NCBI GenBank assembly: GCA_022750195.1
Contig: JAKIWE010000004.1
Location: 62,001-126,000, forward strand
Source: Thermoplasmata archaeon
Lineage (GTDB): Archaea > Thermoplasmatota > Thermoplasmata > Lutacidiplasmatales > UBA184
Direction: 5' to 3'
Length of the DNA stretch: 64,000 nt
Shown: piece after piece, positions 34,547 through 43,320 of the stretch
Layout of the letters: each line of letters opens with the position of its first letter
Numbering within the stretch: the first letter of the stretch is position 1
The notes under the pieces: model-generated
Seen by the model: the letters and a program-made list of their open reading frames with translations, nothing else
Databases searched by the model: none
What the model was told of the DNA's origin: nothing
Translations under genes and position numbers: made by a program

Positions 34547-34663
34547 GCTCGCGTTCCACGCGCGAGGGGCTACATAGCGAGCACGTCGGGCGGGGGCGGC
34601 GTTCTCCGCCGCGCGAGGTGCCTGCCTCGCTCCCGCCCGACCGCAGGCACGCTGGTCGCCCCG

Positions 34664-35383
34664 CTACCGCGGATCTGTCCCGTGCTTGCGGAGCCCCGCC
34701 TCGGTCAGGAGGACGCGGATCGAGTCCACCTGTTCGAGAGGAGTCGGTTGCTCGCCGGCCGCACCCGCCGGGAGATTGGGACCCTCGTGGACAAGGCTCC
34801 AGGCCCCCCAGTCCTGCGGGGGTCCGGGGACCAGGTGGAAGACGTTGCCGAACGCGAACCGGTCCTTCCGCTCCGGACCGGCGAACGAGGCGACGAGCTT
34901 GACGCCCTGGGCCTTGGAGGCCTCATGGAATCGCCGCGTGAGCTCGACGTCCTCGGGGTACAGGTGCACGATCCGGTCGACGTTCGTCGCGAAGAAGACG
35001 AGCGGCGTGGAAGGGGTCGGCAGGCGGGAGGTGATCGAATGGAGGGCTCGGGGCAGCCGAAGGAAGTCGAGCAGGCTGGCGACCTGCTCCGCCGGTTCGT
35101 CTGCGCGGATGACGCGCCAGAGGGCGGGGTTGTCCTCGGGGTTGGAGGGCCCCAGGTCGCGGAGCGAACCGGTCGAGTACCGACTCTCCGGAGGGACGAA
35201 CTGGGCGAGGACCGCCTCGTTCGCATCGGCCGTCGTGATTGGGTCCCGGATGAACAGCCAGACGAGCGTCCCCTTCGAGCGGCGCGCGATGGCGTAGGCG
35301 CAGAGCGCGGCCGCGGTCCGGTCCGCCCCCCAGACGAGCACCGAATCGGAGCCGTCGGTGACCGTCGCGGGGAACTCGGCCAT
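34664..35383 (-). CDS. Hypothetical protein, possibly a degenerate RecA/KaiC-like fold
   Basis: A 239-residue protein with alternating strands and helices: DSVLVWGADRTAAALCAYAIARR (first strand and helix, at the position of a P-loop but lacking GxxxxGKT), TLVWLFIRDP, PLVFFATNVDRIVHLYP (strand with an Asp near its end) and VKLVASFAGPERK. The order recalls KaiC-family proteins, and the gene at 36934 with a clearer KaiC-like pattern also lacks a Walker A. I assign no function. It flanks the hydrolase-cyclase fusion and is separated from it by about 100 bases. Confidence 0.55.
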   Translation of the reverse strand: MAEFPATVTDGSDSVLVWGADRTAAALCAYAIARRSKGTLVWLFIRDPITTADANEAVLAQFVPPESRYSTGSLRDLGPSNPEDNPALWRVIRADEPAEQVASLLDFLRLPRALHSITSRLPTPSTPLVFFATNVDRIVHLYPEDVELTRRFHEASKAQGVKLVASFAGPERKDRFAFGNVFHLVPGPPQDWGAWSLVHEGPNLPAGAAGEQPTPLEQVDSIRVLLTEAGLRKHGTDPR

Positions 35384-35484
35384 CGTCCAGGCGGTCGCCT
35401 CGAGTCGTCATGTTCCTCGAGGGGAATGAAGCCTCGGTCGGGGGCGAAGGCCCGAGGTGGCCGGTCGCCGCCGGCGAAACTCCG

Positions 35485-36807
35485 CTAGGCCACGGCGAAC
35501 AGGCGCCAGGGCTCGTCGAGGCCCTTGAGGCGATGGAGCCCGCGGTCCTCAAAGTCGATACCGGAGCCCGCGACGAGGTCCTTCACGGTGCTCGTGACCA
35601 GGACGCTCGAGCCATCGGAGGCCCCGGCGACGCGTGCCGCGATGTGAACGCTGAGGCCCCCGATGTCGTCGCCCAAGACCTCGCACTCCCCCGTATGGAC
35701 CCCCGTGCGCACCGAGATCCCGAGCTCGCGAACCGACTGGCGGATCGCTGCGGCGCACCGGACGGCCCTCGCGGGGCCGTCGAAGATCGCCAGGAAACCG
35801 TCCCCGGTCGACTTCACCTCGCGTCCGTTGAATCGCGCGAGCTCGCGCCGGACGAGCCGGTTGTGCCGGGCGAGCAGATGGGACCAAGCCCGGTCCCCGA
35901 CCGACCTCGCCCGGCGGGTCGAGCCGACGATGTCGGTGAACAGCAGCGTCGTCAGCATCCGCTCCGGGGTCCGGGCGGCGCGCGTGCCGGTCAGGAACTC
36001 CTCGACCTCGTCGAGCAGGCTCCCGGTGTCCCCGACCCACCAGACGTGGTCGTTCCCCGGCAGCTCGACCCACTTCGCGCCCGGGATGTGCTTGGCGAGA
36101 TACCGGCCGTTGCCGACGAGGACATCGCGATCGTTGCGGCGGTGGAGCACGAGCGTGGGAACGTGGATGGAGGGGAGCACGCCCCGGATGTCGATGTCGG
36201 TGTTCATCCGTGCGAGGGTGACCGCGGCCGCCGGGCTCACGCTGAGCCGCCCGTAGGCGGCGAACCACATGCGGAAGCTAGGGTCCCGCGCCATCGACGG
36301 CGCGAGCGTGTCGAGCTCGACATCGCTCCCCCACCCCGCTTCGAGCTGACGGATCCACCGCTCGCGGGAGGCCCGCGTCGGGCCCCAGGGATAGTTCGGG
36401 CTCTTCAGCCGCTTGGCGAAGGCGCCGAACAGGATCAGCCGCTCGACCTGCTCCGGACGGGTGGCGGCGAAGAGGGCGCACATCGACCCGCCTTCGCTCG
36501 TGCCAAAGACCGACGCCCGCCGGACCCCGACCGCCTTCATCACGGCGCGGAGGTCGTCGACCCGCTGCTCGAGGATCGGCAGGCCCGAGACGCGGTCGGA
36601 GAGACCGGTCCCACGCTTGTCGAACCAGATCACCCGGGCGAAGGTGGCGAGGCGCTCCAGGAACCGGACGAACAGCGGCTCCTCCCAGGCGTACTCGATG
36701 TGGGAGGCCCAGCCCGGGACGAACACCAGGTTCCGGGGCCCGCGGCCGAAGACCTGGTAAGCGATGTGAACCCCATCGCTCCGCGCGTACTTGGTCTCGG
36801 GGATCAT
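35485..36807 (-). CDS. Alpha/beta hydrolase fused to a class III adenylate cyclase domain
   Basis: A 440-residue fusion. Residues 1-275 form an alpha/beta hydrolase with the nucleophile elbow FGTSEGGSM and a late His in GNDHVWWVGD. Residues 285-440 form a class III cyclase: LFTDIVGST (first metal Asp), VKSTGDGFLAIF (Lys that selects adenine, second metal Asp), and SVHIAARVAG, where the usual Asn is His but the Arg remains. The same hydrolase-cyclase order occurs in the actinobacterial protein Rv1900c. cAMP synthesis is therefore plausible. Start ATG 36807. Neighbours on either side are KaiC-like genes. Confidence 0.88.
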   Translation of the reverse strand: MIPETKYARSDGVHIAYQVFGRGPRNLVFVPGWASHIEYAWEEPLFVRFLERLATFARVIWFDKRGTGLSDRVSGLPILEQRVDDLRAVMKAVGVRRASVFGTSEGGSMCALFAATRPEQVERLILFGAFAKRLKSPNYPWGPTRASRERWIRQLEAGWGSDVELDTLAPSMARDPSFRMWFAAYGRLSVSPAAAVTLARMNTDIDIRGVLPSIHVPTLVLHRRNDRDVLVGNGRYLAKHIPGAKWVELPGNDHVWWVGDTGSLLDEVEEFLTGTRAARTPERMLTTLLFTDIVGSTRRARSVGDRAWSHLLARHNRLVRRELARFNGREVKSTGDGFLAIFDGPARAVRCAAAIRQSVRELGISVRTGVHTGECEVLGDDIGGLSVHIAARVAGASDGSSVLVTSTVKDLVAGSGIDFEDRGLHRLKGLDEPWRLFAVA

Positions 36808-36933
36808 CCGGCGGCGGGAGCTTCCCTCCCGTCCTTTAGCTCTCCGCGGCCGGGGAGGTCTCGACGGTTGCCCGGTATCACAGAACCCCGGCGGTCCTAC
36901 GGCGGTGGCCGGAGCAAGAGTCCGCGTCGCGTG

Positions 36934-37719
36934 TCAGGGCGTGGGGACGAACGCGATGTGCGGGGCGCCGCGAGCGAGGTCGACCGTGACGAGGTGGCTC
37001 GGGAAGACGGGTCGGAGCCCACGGACCGTGAGGCCGAGCTCGTCGTGGTGGAGGGCCAGCTCCACGTCGGCCATCCCACGGACGGCCTCGGCGCATCCGA
37101 GTCCGGGCCGGAGGATCCCGAGGCAGAGATTGCCTCGCGCTCGGGTGGCCTTGATCCCGCGGAAGAACATACGGGCGGCGTTCTCGGCGCCCATCAGCAT
37201 CTCCATGATCTCGAACGCGACGAGCTCGACGAACATCCTCGACCGCGCTCCTCGTACCGCCGACTCGGCCGCCTGCATCTTCTCCATCTGCTTGGCCCGG
37301 TGAGCGACCCAGGCCTTCGAACTCGGCTCGACGCCGGCTTTGAGGCGAAGGTCGACCACGTACGGCGCGTCGGTGTCCTCCCCTACGTAGTCGATGACCC
37401 GCACCCGGCCGTCGAACCGGCGCCGGCCCACCCACGGCAATAGGTGGGCACGGAACGTCCGAGGCGATTCCCGGGAGGGTAGGACCGCCATGATCCCGTT
37501 CGAGTGGTGGAGGAAGTTGAGCAAGAGCGGCGTGAACAGCAGCTCGCGGTCCGCGAGCTCGATCGTCGGGTCGGTGTGGAACAGGGCCATCGAACCGCGG
37601 CCGAAGCCGCCGCCCAGGAGTCGGTCGAAGTCGGGGATTCCGGTCGAGAACCGGTCGTCGGAGTCGGGGACCGGCTTCCACCTCGCGTGTCCGTTGTTCG
37701 CTGCGGCGTGGCGGGACAT
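36934..37719 (-). CDS. KaiC/RAD55-like protein lacking a Walker A motif
   Basis: A 261-residue RecA-superfamily protein. It begins RFSTGIPDFDRLLGGGFGRGS, the KaiC-family opening, but where the P-loop should follow it reads FHTDPTIELADRE without GxxxxGKT. Later segments keep the KaiC pattern (FVELVAFEIMEMLMGAENAAR and VELALHHDELGLTVRGLRP). It probably binds a partner instead of hydrolysing ATP, perhaps as a regulatory subunit. Start ATG 37719. A TATA-like GTCTAAGAG lies upstream on the minus strand, followed by a 194-base gap in which I see nothing else. Confidence 0.75.
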   Translation of the reverse strand: MSRHAAANNGHARWKPVPDSDDRFSTGIPDFDRLLGGGFGRGSMALFHTDPTIELADRELLFTPLLLNFLHHSNGIMAVLPSRESPRTFRAHLLPWVGRRRFDGRVRVIDYVGEDTDAPYVVDLRLKAGVEPSSKAWVAHRAKQMEKMQAAESAVRGARSRMFVELVAFEIMEMLMGAENAARMFFRGIKATRARGNLCLGILRPGLGCAEAVRGMADVELALHHDELGLTVRGLRPVFPSHLVTVDLARGAPHIAFVPTP

Positions 37720-37913
37720 GGACGAGAGATGCCCGGGGGGGCTCTTAGACTCGCTCCTTTTTCGAGGTGAAACGCCTTCCGGAACGCCCGGTCCGTCTCC
37801 CGGGACATGTACCGTCCGGGCCGGAACAGTCGGCGCGCGGTTCGGGACGAAGCGGCCGGATTCCGGTTTGGCTCCCGGCCTCGGACCGAGCGACCCAGAC
37901 CGTTCCGGACGGA

Positions 37914-38450
37914 CTAGATCGACCGGGCGTGGAGCGCGCTGATCGGCCGGAATCCGCGTTTCGCGTAGAACCGGGCCGCGATCTCGTTCTGGGTCGGGAA
38001 CTCCGCCGTCACGATCCCCGCTCCCTGCTCCTTGAGCGCGCGCGTTGTCTCGGTGAGCAGATACTCCCCGACCCCGTGGCGCCGGTGGAGCGGGAGCAGG
38101 TAGATGTCGAGGATGACCCCCTCCATCTTGGGTGCGTAGAACGGTCGTTCGCGTACCTGCGCTCGCACCACCCCGACGATCTTCCCTCGCTCCGGCCCGA
38201 CCCCCTCGGCGGCGAGCACGATCGCCATCGGGTTCGCGAGATCGCTCGTCAGGATGTCGCGCGCGCGCTCCTCGACGTCGTCGCGGACCTTCAGGAGCGG
38301 GTCGAACTCCTCGTTGAGACGCTTCAATCGGACGAGCAGCGCTGCCAAGGCTTTCACGTCGGCCGCGCTCGCGCGGCGCAGGTGCACCGGCGCGGACGCT
38401 TCGGCGGCGGTCCGGATCGTCTCCCCTGCGCGCTCCTTGTTCGCGGTCAT
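37914..38450 (-). CDS. GNAT family N-acetyltransferase
   Basis: A 178-residue GNAT acetyltransferase. After a variable N-terminus (about 25 residues) the fold begins VHLRRASAADVKALAALL, the acetyl-CoA loop is in LLPLHRRHGVGEYLLTE (R/Q-x-x-G-x-G/A form as RRHGVG), and the C-terminal strand ARFYAKRGFRPI completes the fold. Substrate is unknown. The ATG at 38450 overlaps the malic enzyme stop by 4 bases, so both are translated from one transcript. Confidence 0.88.
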   Translation of the reverse strand: MTANKERAGETIRTAAEASAPVHLRRASAADVKALAALLVRLKRLNEEFDPLLKVRDDVEERARDILTSDLANPMAIVLAAEGVGPERGKIVGVVRAQVRERPFYAPKMEGVILDIYLLPLHRRHGVGEYLLTETTRALKEQGAGIVTAEFPTQNEIAARFYAKRGFRPISALHARSI

Positions 38451-39886
38451 CGTCCCCGTTTCCCCCGGGCCGGCGGCTCGTCCGGCATCGGAAGCGTGAG
38501 GCCCGCGCGCGTGAGCGCGTGGGCGAGCTCGACCGGGCGGCGCATCCTCGCCTTGGCCCGCTCGAGGAACTCGTCGCGCGAGAGCTTGTGCCGGGCCAGG
38601 CCGAGCTTCACCGTCGCCTCGGCGACGGCAGCGGCGATGTGAGGGAACACCTCGCTCTCCTCCATGGTCGGAAGCAGGTGGGTCGCCGTCAGTCCTTCGC
38701 GCTTCGCCTGCGCCGCCAGCTCGCGCGCGGCGACGAGGACGACCTCCTCCGGGATCGAACGGGCGCGGGCGTCGAGGATCCCGCGGAAGACGGGAGGGAA
38801 GACGAGCGAATTGTTGAGCTGGTTCGGGAAATCGCTGCGGCCGGTCGCGACGATCGCCGCGCCCGCCGCGAGGGCGGTCGCTGGCCAGATCTCGGGCACC
38901 GGGTTCGCCAGCGCGAAGACGATCGGGTCCCGGGCCATCGTACCGATCCAGTCGGGTCGGATTGTGTTTGGGTCCGGGGTCGAGGCGGCGATCAGCGCAT
39001 CGGCGCCGACGAGGGCCTCCGGCAGTTGGCCGGTGCGGCCACCTCCGTCGGTCGCGAGCGCGAGTCGGTACTTCCAGCGGTTGCGGATCGACAGCTCATC
39101 GACGTCCTCCCTCTCGGCGTGCAAGACCCCCTTGTGATCGACCAGGGTGAGCCGCTTCGGGTCGTGGCCGAGCGCGAGCAGGAGCCTCGCGGTCGCGAGG
39201 TTCGCAGCACCGGCCCCGAGGAGTACGGTCTGCACCGACCCGACCGAGCGACCGGTGAGCTCCAGCGCGTTGAGGTAGCCGGCGACGCTCGCGGCTGCGG
39301 TCCCGAGCTGGTCGTCGTGCCACACCGGGATCGGGAGCTTCTTCGCGAGCTCCTCGAGGATGCGGAAGCACTTCGGCGACGCGATATCCTCGAGGTTCAT
39401 CGCCCCGAAGGCGGGGGCCAATCGCTCCACGGTCTCGATGAACGCCTCGGGCGTGGCGACGTCGATCGGGATCGGCACGGCGTCCACGCCGCCCAGGTAC
39501 CGGAAGAGGAGCGCTTTCCCCTCCATGACCGGCAGCGCCGCGCGGGGACCGATGTTCCCGAGCCCGAGGACTCGGCTTCCGTCGGTGACGATGCCGATGG
39601 TGTTCCAGCGACCGGTGAGCTCGAACGACTCGTCCGGGTCCGCTTCGATCGCCCGGGCGACCGCGGCGATCCCCGGCGTGTACCACAGGGCGAAATCCTC
39701 CAGCGAGCGGACCGGTACCTTCGGGACGGTCTCGACCTTGCCCTGGTAGTACCGGGCCAGTCGGATCGAGCGCTCCCCCAGCGCGGCCGTCTGGGCCGCC
39801 TCGCTCTCGGCCGACTCGGCCACCGGAGCGCGTCGACGACGCGACGGCTTCTCTGGGTCGACCGGCGGGGAGGACGCTTGGACCAT
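38447..39886 (-). CDS. NAD(P)-dependent malic enzyme
   Basis: Oxidatively decarboxylates malate to pyruvate. From the ATG at 39886 the product has 479 residues. It has the malic domain (LWYTPGIAAVARAIE, GLGNIGPRAALPVMEGKA with the metal-site MEGKA, ASPKCFRIL) and the NAD-binding domain (TVLLGAGAANLATARLLL), plus ALANPVPEI and SDFPNQLNNSLVFPPVF. The basic/Ser-rich first 35 residues are not conserved. The ATG is 26-34 bases from a minus-strand TATA (ATGTATATTG at 39911-39920), indicating a leaderless message. The upstream track start at 40015 is rejected. The usual larger phosphotransacetylase extension is absent. Confidence 0.93.
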   Translation of the reverse strand: MVQASSPPVDPEKPSRRRRAPVAESAESEAAQTAALGERSIRLARYYQGKVETVPKVPVRSLEDFALWYTPGIAAVARAIEADPDESFELTGRWNTIGIVTDGSRVLGLGNIGPRAALPVMEGKALLFRYLGGVDAVPIPIDVATPEAFIETVERLAPAFGAMNLEDIASPKCFRILEELAKKLPIPVWHDDQLGTAAASVAGYLNALELTGRSVGSVQTVLLGAGAANLATARLLLALGHDPKRLTLVDHKGVLHAEREDVDELSIRNRWKYRLALATDGGGRTGQLPEALVGADALIAASTPDPNTIRPDWIGTMARDPIVFALANPVPEIWPATALAAGAAIVATGRSDFPNQLNNSLVFPPVFRGILDARARSIPEEVVLVAARELAAQAKREGLTATHLLPTMEESEVFPHIAAAVAEATVKLGLARHKLSRDEFLERAKARMRRPVELAHALTRAGLTLPMPDEPPARGKRGR

Positions 39887-39910
39887 CGACCGGGGAACGA
39901 CCGACCTCCG

Positions 39911-39920
39911 CCAATATACA
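39911..39920 (-). promoter_or_regulatory. TATA box of the malic enzyme-GNAT operon
   Basis: Minus-strand ATGTATATTG at 39911-39920 predicts a start close to the ATG at 39886. A plus-strand TATA-like GTCTTATC near 39976 serves the divergent gene at 40014. Confidence 0.6.
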
Positions 39921-40013
39921 TTTGGCCGGTCGATGGTCCCTTCGTCAACTGACGATGGGGCGGGCCGCCGGGACGGTCTTATCCCCCAACGCCCCTCGCA
40001 CGACGAACTTGCC

Positions 40014-41099
40014 ATGTCGCCGGCGGCCGAGGGCCTTCCGCATCCGTTCGCACGCCCACTGCGCGCCGGGGCGGTCTCCTTGGTCTCGCCCGTCGAGTTC
40101 GGTCGGATGCTCGCTGCCCCGGAGCCGCCGCTCGTCGTCGATGTCCGCCCGCCCGCCGAGCGGGCGCTCGCCCGCCTGCCGAACGACCGGAGCGTCCCGC
40201 TCTCGGAGCTGCCCCACCGGTACGGCGAGCTGCCCTCCGGCCGTGAGGTGATCGTCTACGACCAGTTCGGTTCCCAGGCCCGCCGCGCGGTCGAGTACCT
40301 TCAGCGCAAGGGGTTCCCCCGCAGCGCGGCGCTCGAAGGCGGTCTCGACGAGTACGCCCGGACCGTCGACCCGTCGATCCCCCGCTACACCGCAGGCCTC
40401 TCGCCCGGGGGCCTTCTCCTCCGTCAGTTCCCCCGCGCCGACTCCGGCTGTCTCGCGTACATGGCGGTCGACGTCGCGACCCAGCAGGCGGTCGTCATCG
40501 ACCCCGGGGTCGACGTCGCGCCGTACCAGGCCGCGTTGGCCGACGGCCCTTGGCAGCTCCGGGCGATCATCGAGACCCACACCCACGCCGACCACCTGGC
40601 CGGCCATGCCGCGCTCCACGCCTCGACGGGGGCCCCGATCTACGTGAGCCACCGGTCGCCGGCCCAGTACCCGCACGAACGGCTCCGCGAGGGCGACACG
40701 GTCGACGTCGGGCCGGAGGCGATCCACGCTCTCGAGACGCCGGGGCACACGCGCGACCATCTCACGCTCCGACTGGGTCGGTCGATCTTCACCGGCGACA
40801 CCCTCCTCATCGGCGCGTGCGGACGGACCGACCTGGGCGACGGCGACCCCGAGCTGCTGTACGAGAGCCTCACGCAGAAGATCCTTAGGCTCGACGACGC
40901 GACGGAGGTGTTACCCGCCCACTTCGGCCCGCACCACGCGCTCGTCGACCGGTACGCCTCCTCGCTCGGCTTCGAGCGGGCGACGAACGAGGCGCTCAAC
41001 CAGGGCTCGCGCGAGGCGTTCCTGAAGTACATGACCGAAGGGTGGCCGCCGAAGCCGGAGGCGTTCGACCGGATCGTCCGGACGAACCTCGAGGCGTAA
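40014..41099 (+). CDS. Rhodanese-like domain fused to persulfide dioxygenase-like metallo-beta-lactamase
   Basis: A 361-residue fusion from the ATG at 40014. Residues about 20-115 form a rhodanese fold (PLVVDVRPPAERALARLP), but its active-site loop reads VYDQFGSQA where a catalytic Cys would sit, so this domain is probably inactive. Residues 130-361 form a metallo-beta-lactamase domain with THTHADHLAGH, TPGHTRDHL and FTGDTLLIGACGRTD, matching ETHE1-type persulfide dioxygenases, and LPAHFGPHH as the last metal ligand region. It fits sulfide or persulfide detoxification. In bacteria the order of these domains is often reversed. Confidence 0.9.
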   Translation: MSPAAEGLPHPFARPLRAGAVSLVSPVEFGRMLAAPEPPLVVDVRPPAERALARLPNDRSVPLSELPHRYGELPSGREVIVYDQFGSQARRAVEYLQRKGFPRSAALEGGLDEYARTVDPSIPRYTAGLSPGGLLLRQFPRADSGCLAYMAVDVATQQAVVIDPGVDVAPYQAALADGPWQLRAIIETHTHADHLAGHAALHASTGAPIYVSHRSPAQYPHERLREGDTVDVGPEAIHALETPGHTRDHLTLRLGRSIFTGDTLLIGACGRTDLGDGDPELLYESLTQKILRLDDATEVLPAHFGPHHALVDRYASSLGFERATNEALNQGSREAFLKYMTEGWPPKPEAFDRIVRTNLEA

Positions 41100-41150
41100 C
41101 GCCCCGATTGCTCGCCGCGTAACCGGTTTTCTCACCCCGGACCGCGACAC

Positions 41151-41158
41151 GGTTAAAG
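41151..41158 (+). promoter_or_regulatory. TATA box of the methionine synthase gene pair
   Basis: GGTTAAAG at 41151-41158 lies 27-34 bases before the ATG at 41185, so the message has a very short or no leader. Confidence 0.6.
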
Positions 41159-41184
41159 CACGGACCCGGCTCGCGGCGCCCTCC

Positions 41185-42159
41185 ATGAACCTTCGTGCAA
41201 GCTTGACCGGTCCTTTCCCCCGCCCCGAGTCGCTCGTCGCCGCGACGCGCGACCTGGACCGAGGCCGGACCACCGCGGACGCCGTCGACGAATTGTTCGT
41301 CCGGACCGAGAGCGAGGTCGTCGAGATCGAGCGCCGCCTCGGCCTCGACCCCGTGACCGGCGGCTACCTGCGCTGGGCCGACGTCTTCCGGCCGATCGCC
41401 GAGACCTGGGCGGGATTCACGGTCGGACCGGTGACGCGCTGGTTCGAGACGAACACGTTCTTCCGGCAGCCGATCCTGCACGCTCCCCCCGAGCGCGTCC
41501 CCGGTGCGCTCGCCGCCCGCCTGCCGGTCGCCGCGCGGACGCCGGACCCGGCGAAGGCGAAAGTGATCCTCCCGGGCCCGTACACCTTCGCGGGTCTGCT
41601 CGACAACCGCTCGGGCGAGACGCTCGAGTCGCTGATCCACCGGCTCGGGCGCCTCCTCGGCGCCGAGGTGAAGGAGCTGCGCGGGCTCGGCTACACTGTC
41701 TTCCAGTTCCAGGAGCCGCTGCTTGTCGTCACGCCGCCGACCGGCCCGCGGGCGGAGGCGGTCACGGCGGCGTACCGCGCGATCGCGGAGGCGAGCGAAG
41801 GCGCGACGACCATCCTCTGGACCTTCTTCGGGGACGCGGCACCGGTCTTCCCGCTGCTCGCCCACCTCCCGGTCGGCGTCCTCGGGATCGACCTCGCCGA
41901 GACCGACGCCACGTCGCTCACGACGCCGATCGAGCGGCGAGGGATCGGCCTCGGATGCCTCGACCCCCGTACCACGCTCGTGGAGGATTCTTCCGAGGTC
42001 GCGGCGATCGTCCGCCGGGTCCAAGAGAAGCTGCACCCCTCCTCCGTCTGGCTCGGCCCGGGCGGGCCGCTCGACCTCCTTCCGTGGGAGCCGGCGCGCC
42101 GGAAGCTTCACGTCCTGCCGGCCGCGATCCAGTCGGTGAACGCCGGGGCCGCCCGATGA
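41185..42159 (+). CDS. MetE-like protein, partner subunit of a two-gene methionine synthase
   Basis: A 324-residue TIM-barrel protein of the MetE/UROD superfamily. The start LTGPFPRPESLVAATRD and the FxIPGPYT-type segment VILPGPYTFAGLL are MetE-like, and the C-terminal barrel strands (LGIDLAETD, GIGLGCLDPRTT) follow. I do not see the zinc-binding Cys/His of the catalytic MetE domain; those are in the next gene. The pair resembles the split, shortened methionine synthases of archaea that need a methyl donor other than folate. It overlaps its partner by 4 bases (ATGA). Confidence 0.85.
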   Translation: MNLRASLTGPFPRPESLVAATRDLDRGRTTADAVDELFVRTESEVVEIERRLGLDPVTGGYLRWADVFRPIAETWAGFTVGPVTRWFETNTFFRQPILHAPPERVPGALAARLPVAARTPDPAKAKVILPGPYTFAGLLDNRSGETLESLIHRLGRLLGAEVKELRGLGYTVFQFQEPLLVVTPPTGPRAEAVTAAYRAIAEASEGATTILWTFFGDAAPVFPLLAHLPVGVLGIDLAETDATSLTTPIERRGIGLGCLDPRTTLVEDSSEVAAIVRRVQEKLHPSSVWLGPGGPLDLLPWEPARRKLHVLPAAIQSVNAGAAR

Positions 42160-43295
42160 GCCGGCCGTTGTTCCCCACCCAGGAGATCGGGAGCCTCGCC
42201 CGGCCCCGCTGGCAACTGTTGGGTCAGCGCGGCGAGCCCCTCGACGCCGGCGCACGCGACGAGTTCGAGAAGTGGAACGCCCGGCTCGCCTTCGCGCCCC
42301 CGAACGACGCGTCGGCGGCAGCGCTCCTCCACGGCCGCTCGCGCGAGGTCGGTGCGGGGAGCGTGAAGGACCTGGGCGCGCTGTTCGGCCTGCGGTTCTT
42401 CGAGACGGCCGGACTCGACCGGGTCTACGACGGCGAAGCGCGGCGCGTCGAGATGTACGAGCACCCGATCCGCCAGATGCGCGGCTTCCAGTTCCTGGGC
42501 CACGTCCGCTCCTTCGACAACAAGTACTACCTCAAGGCGGCCGCCACCGGGGAGGTGAAGCTCGACCAGCCGTACCACCTGGACGAGTTCGACTTCGTCA
42601 AGGCGCACGCGGTCAAGGAGCCGAAGCTACCGATCACCGGACCCTACACGCTCGCCGACTGGTCGTACAACGAGTACTACCTCGGCCGGCAGACCGGCTG
42701 GAAGAACCGGGCCGTCCGCCGAAAGGCGCAGCGGGAGTTCGTCGTGGAGATCGCCCGGCACGCGATCCGCCCGACCCTCCAGGCGCTGATCGAGCGGGGC
42801 TGCCGGGTCATTCAGATCGACGAACCGGCCGCCGGAACCCATCCGGACGAGGCCGACCTGGTCGCCGAGGGGTTCAACGCGGCGACCGAGGGGCTGGACG
42901 CGGAGTTCTCCATGCACATCTGCTTCTCCGACTATCGGAGCCTGTTCCCCGCGTTGCTCGAGGCGAAGCGGGTCCACCAGTGGGCGTGGGAGTTCGCCAA
43001 CCGCGACGGCGACGGGCGCGACGGCTACGAGGTGCTCAAGATGTTCGCCGAGTACGGCGACACCCGCGAGATCGGGCTCGGCGTGCTCGACGTGCACCGC
43101 GACGAGGTCGAGTCGCCGGAGCTCGTCCGCGACCGGATCGAGCGGGCCGCTAAGATCCTCGGCGACCCGGCCCGGATCTGGGTGAACCCGGACTGCGGCC
43201 TGCGGACCCGACGTCTCCCGATCGCCTACCAGAAGCTCGAGAGCATGGTGAAGGGCGCCGCGCTCGCGCGGGCTAGCTTCGAAAAGTCGTCGTAG
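42156..43295 (+). CDS. Methionine synthase, MetE catalytic core
   Basis: A 379-residue MetE core. It has the zinc ligands expected of MetE as MHICFSDY (His, Cys) and VNPDCGLRTR (Cys), the substrate segment TQEIGSLARP at the N-terminus, LPITGPYTLADW, and IQIDEPAAGTHPDE. It would transfer a methyl group to homocysteine. The full-length bacterial MetE N-terminal folate domain is absent, which suggests another donor such as a corrinoid protein; no such protein is in the window. Translation is coupled to the upstream MetE-like gene by the ATGA overlap. Confidence 0.9.
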   Translation: MSRPLFPTQEIGSLARPRWQLLGQRGEPLDAGARDEFEKWNARLAFAPPNDASAAALLHGRSREVGAGSVKDLGALFGLRFFETAGLDRVYDGEARRVEMYEHPIRQMRGFQFLGHVRSFDNKYYLKAAATGEVKLDQPYHLDEFDFVKAHAVKEPKLPITGPYTLADWSYNEYYLGRQTGWKNRAVRRKAQREFVVEIARHAIRPTLQALIERGCRVIQIDEPAAGTHPDEADLVAEGFNAATEGLDAEFSMHICFSDYRSLFPALLEAKRVHQWAWEFANRDGDGRDGYEVLKMFAEYGDTREIGLGVLDVHRDEVESPELVRDRIERAAKILGDPARIWVNPDCGLRTRRLPIAYQKLESMVKGAALARASFEKSS

Positions 43296-43320
43296 GACCG
43301 GCGGGCCGGTCCGGTGACCC

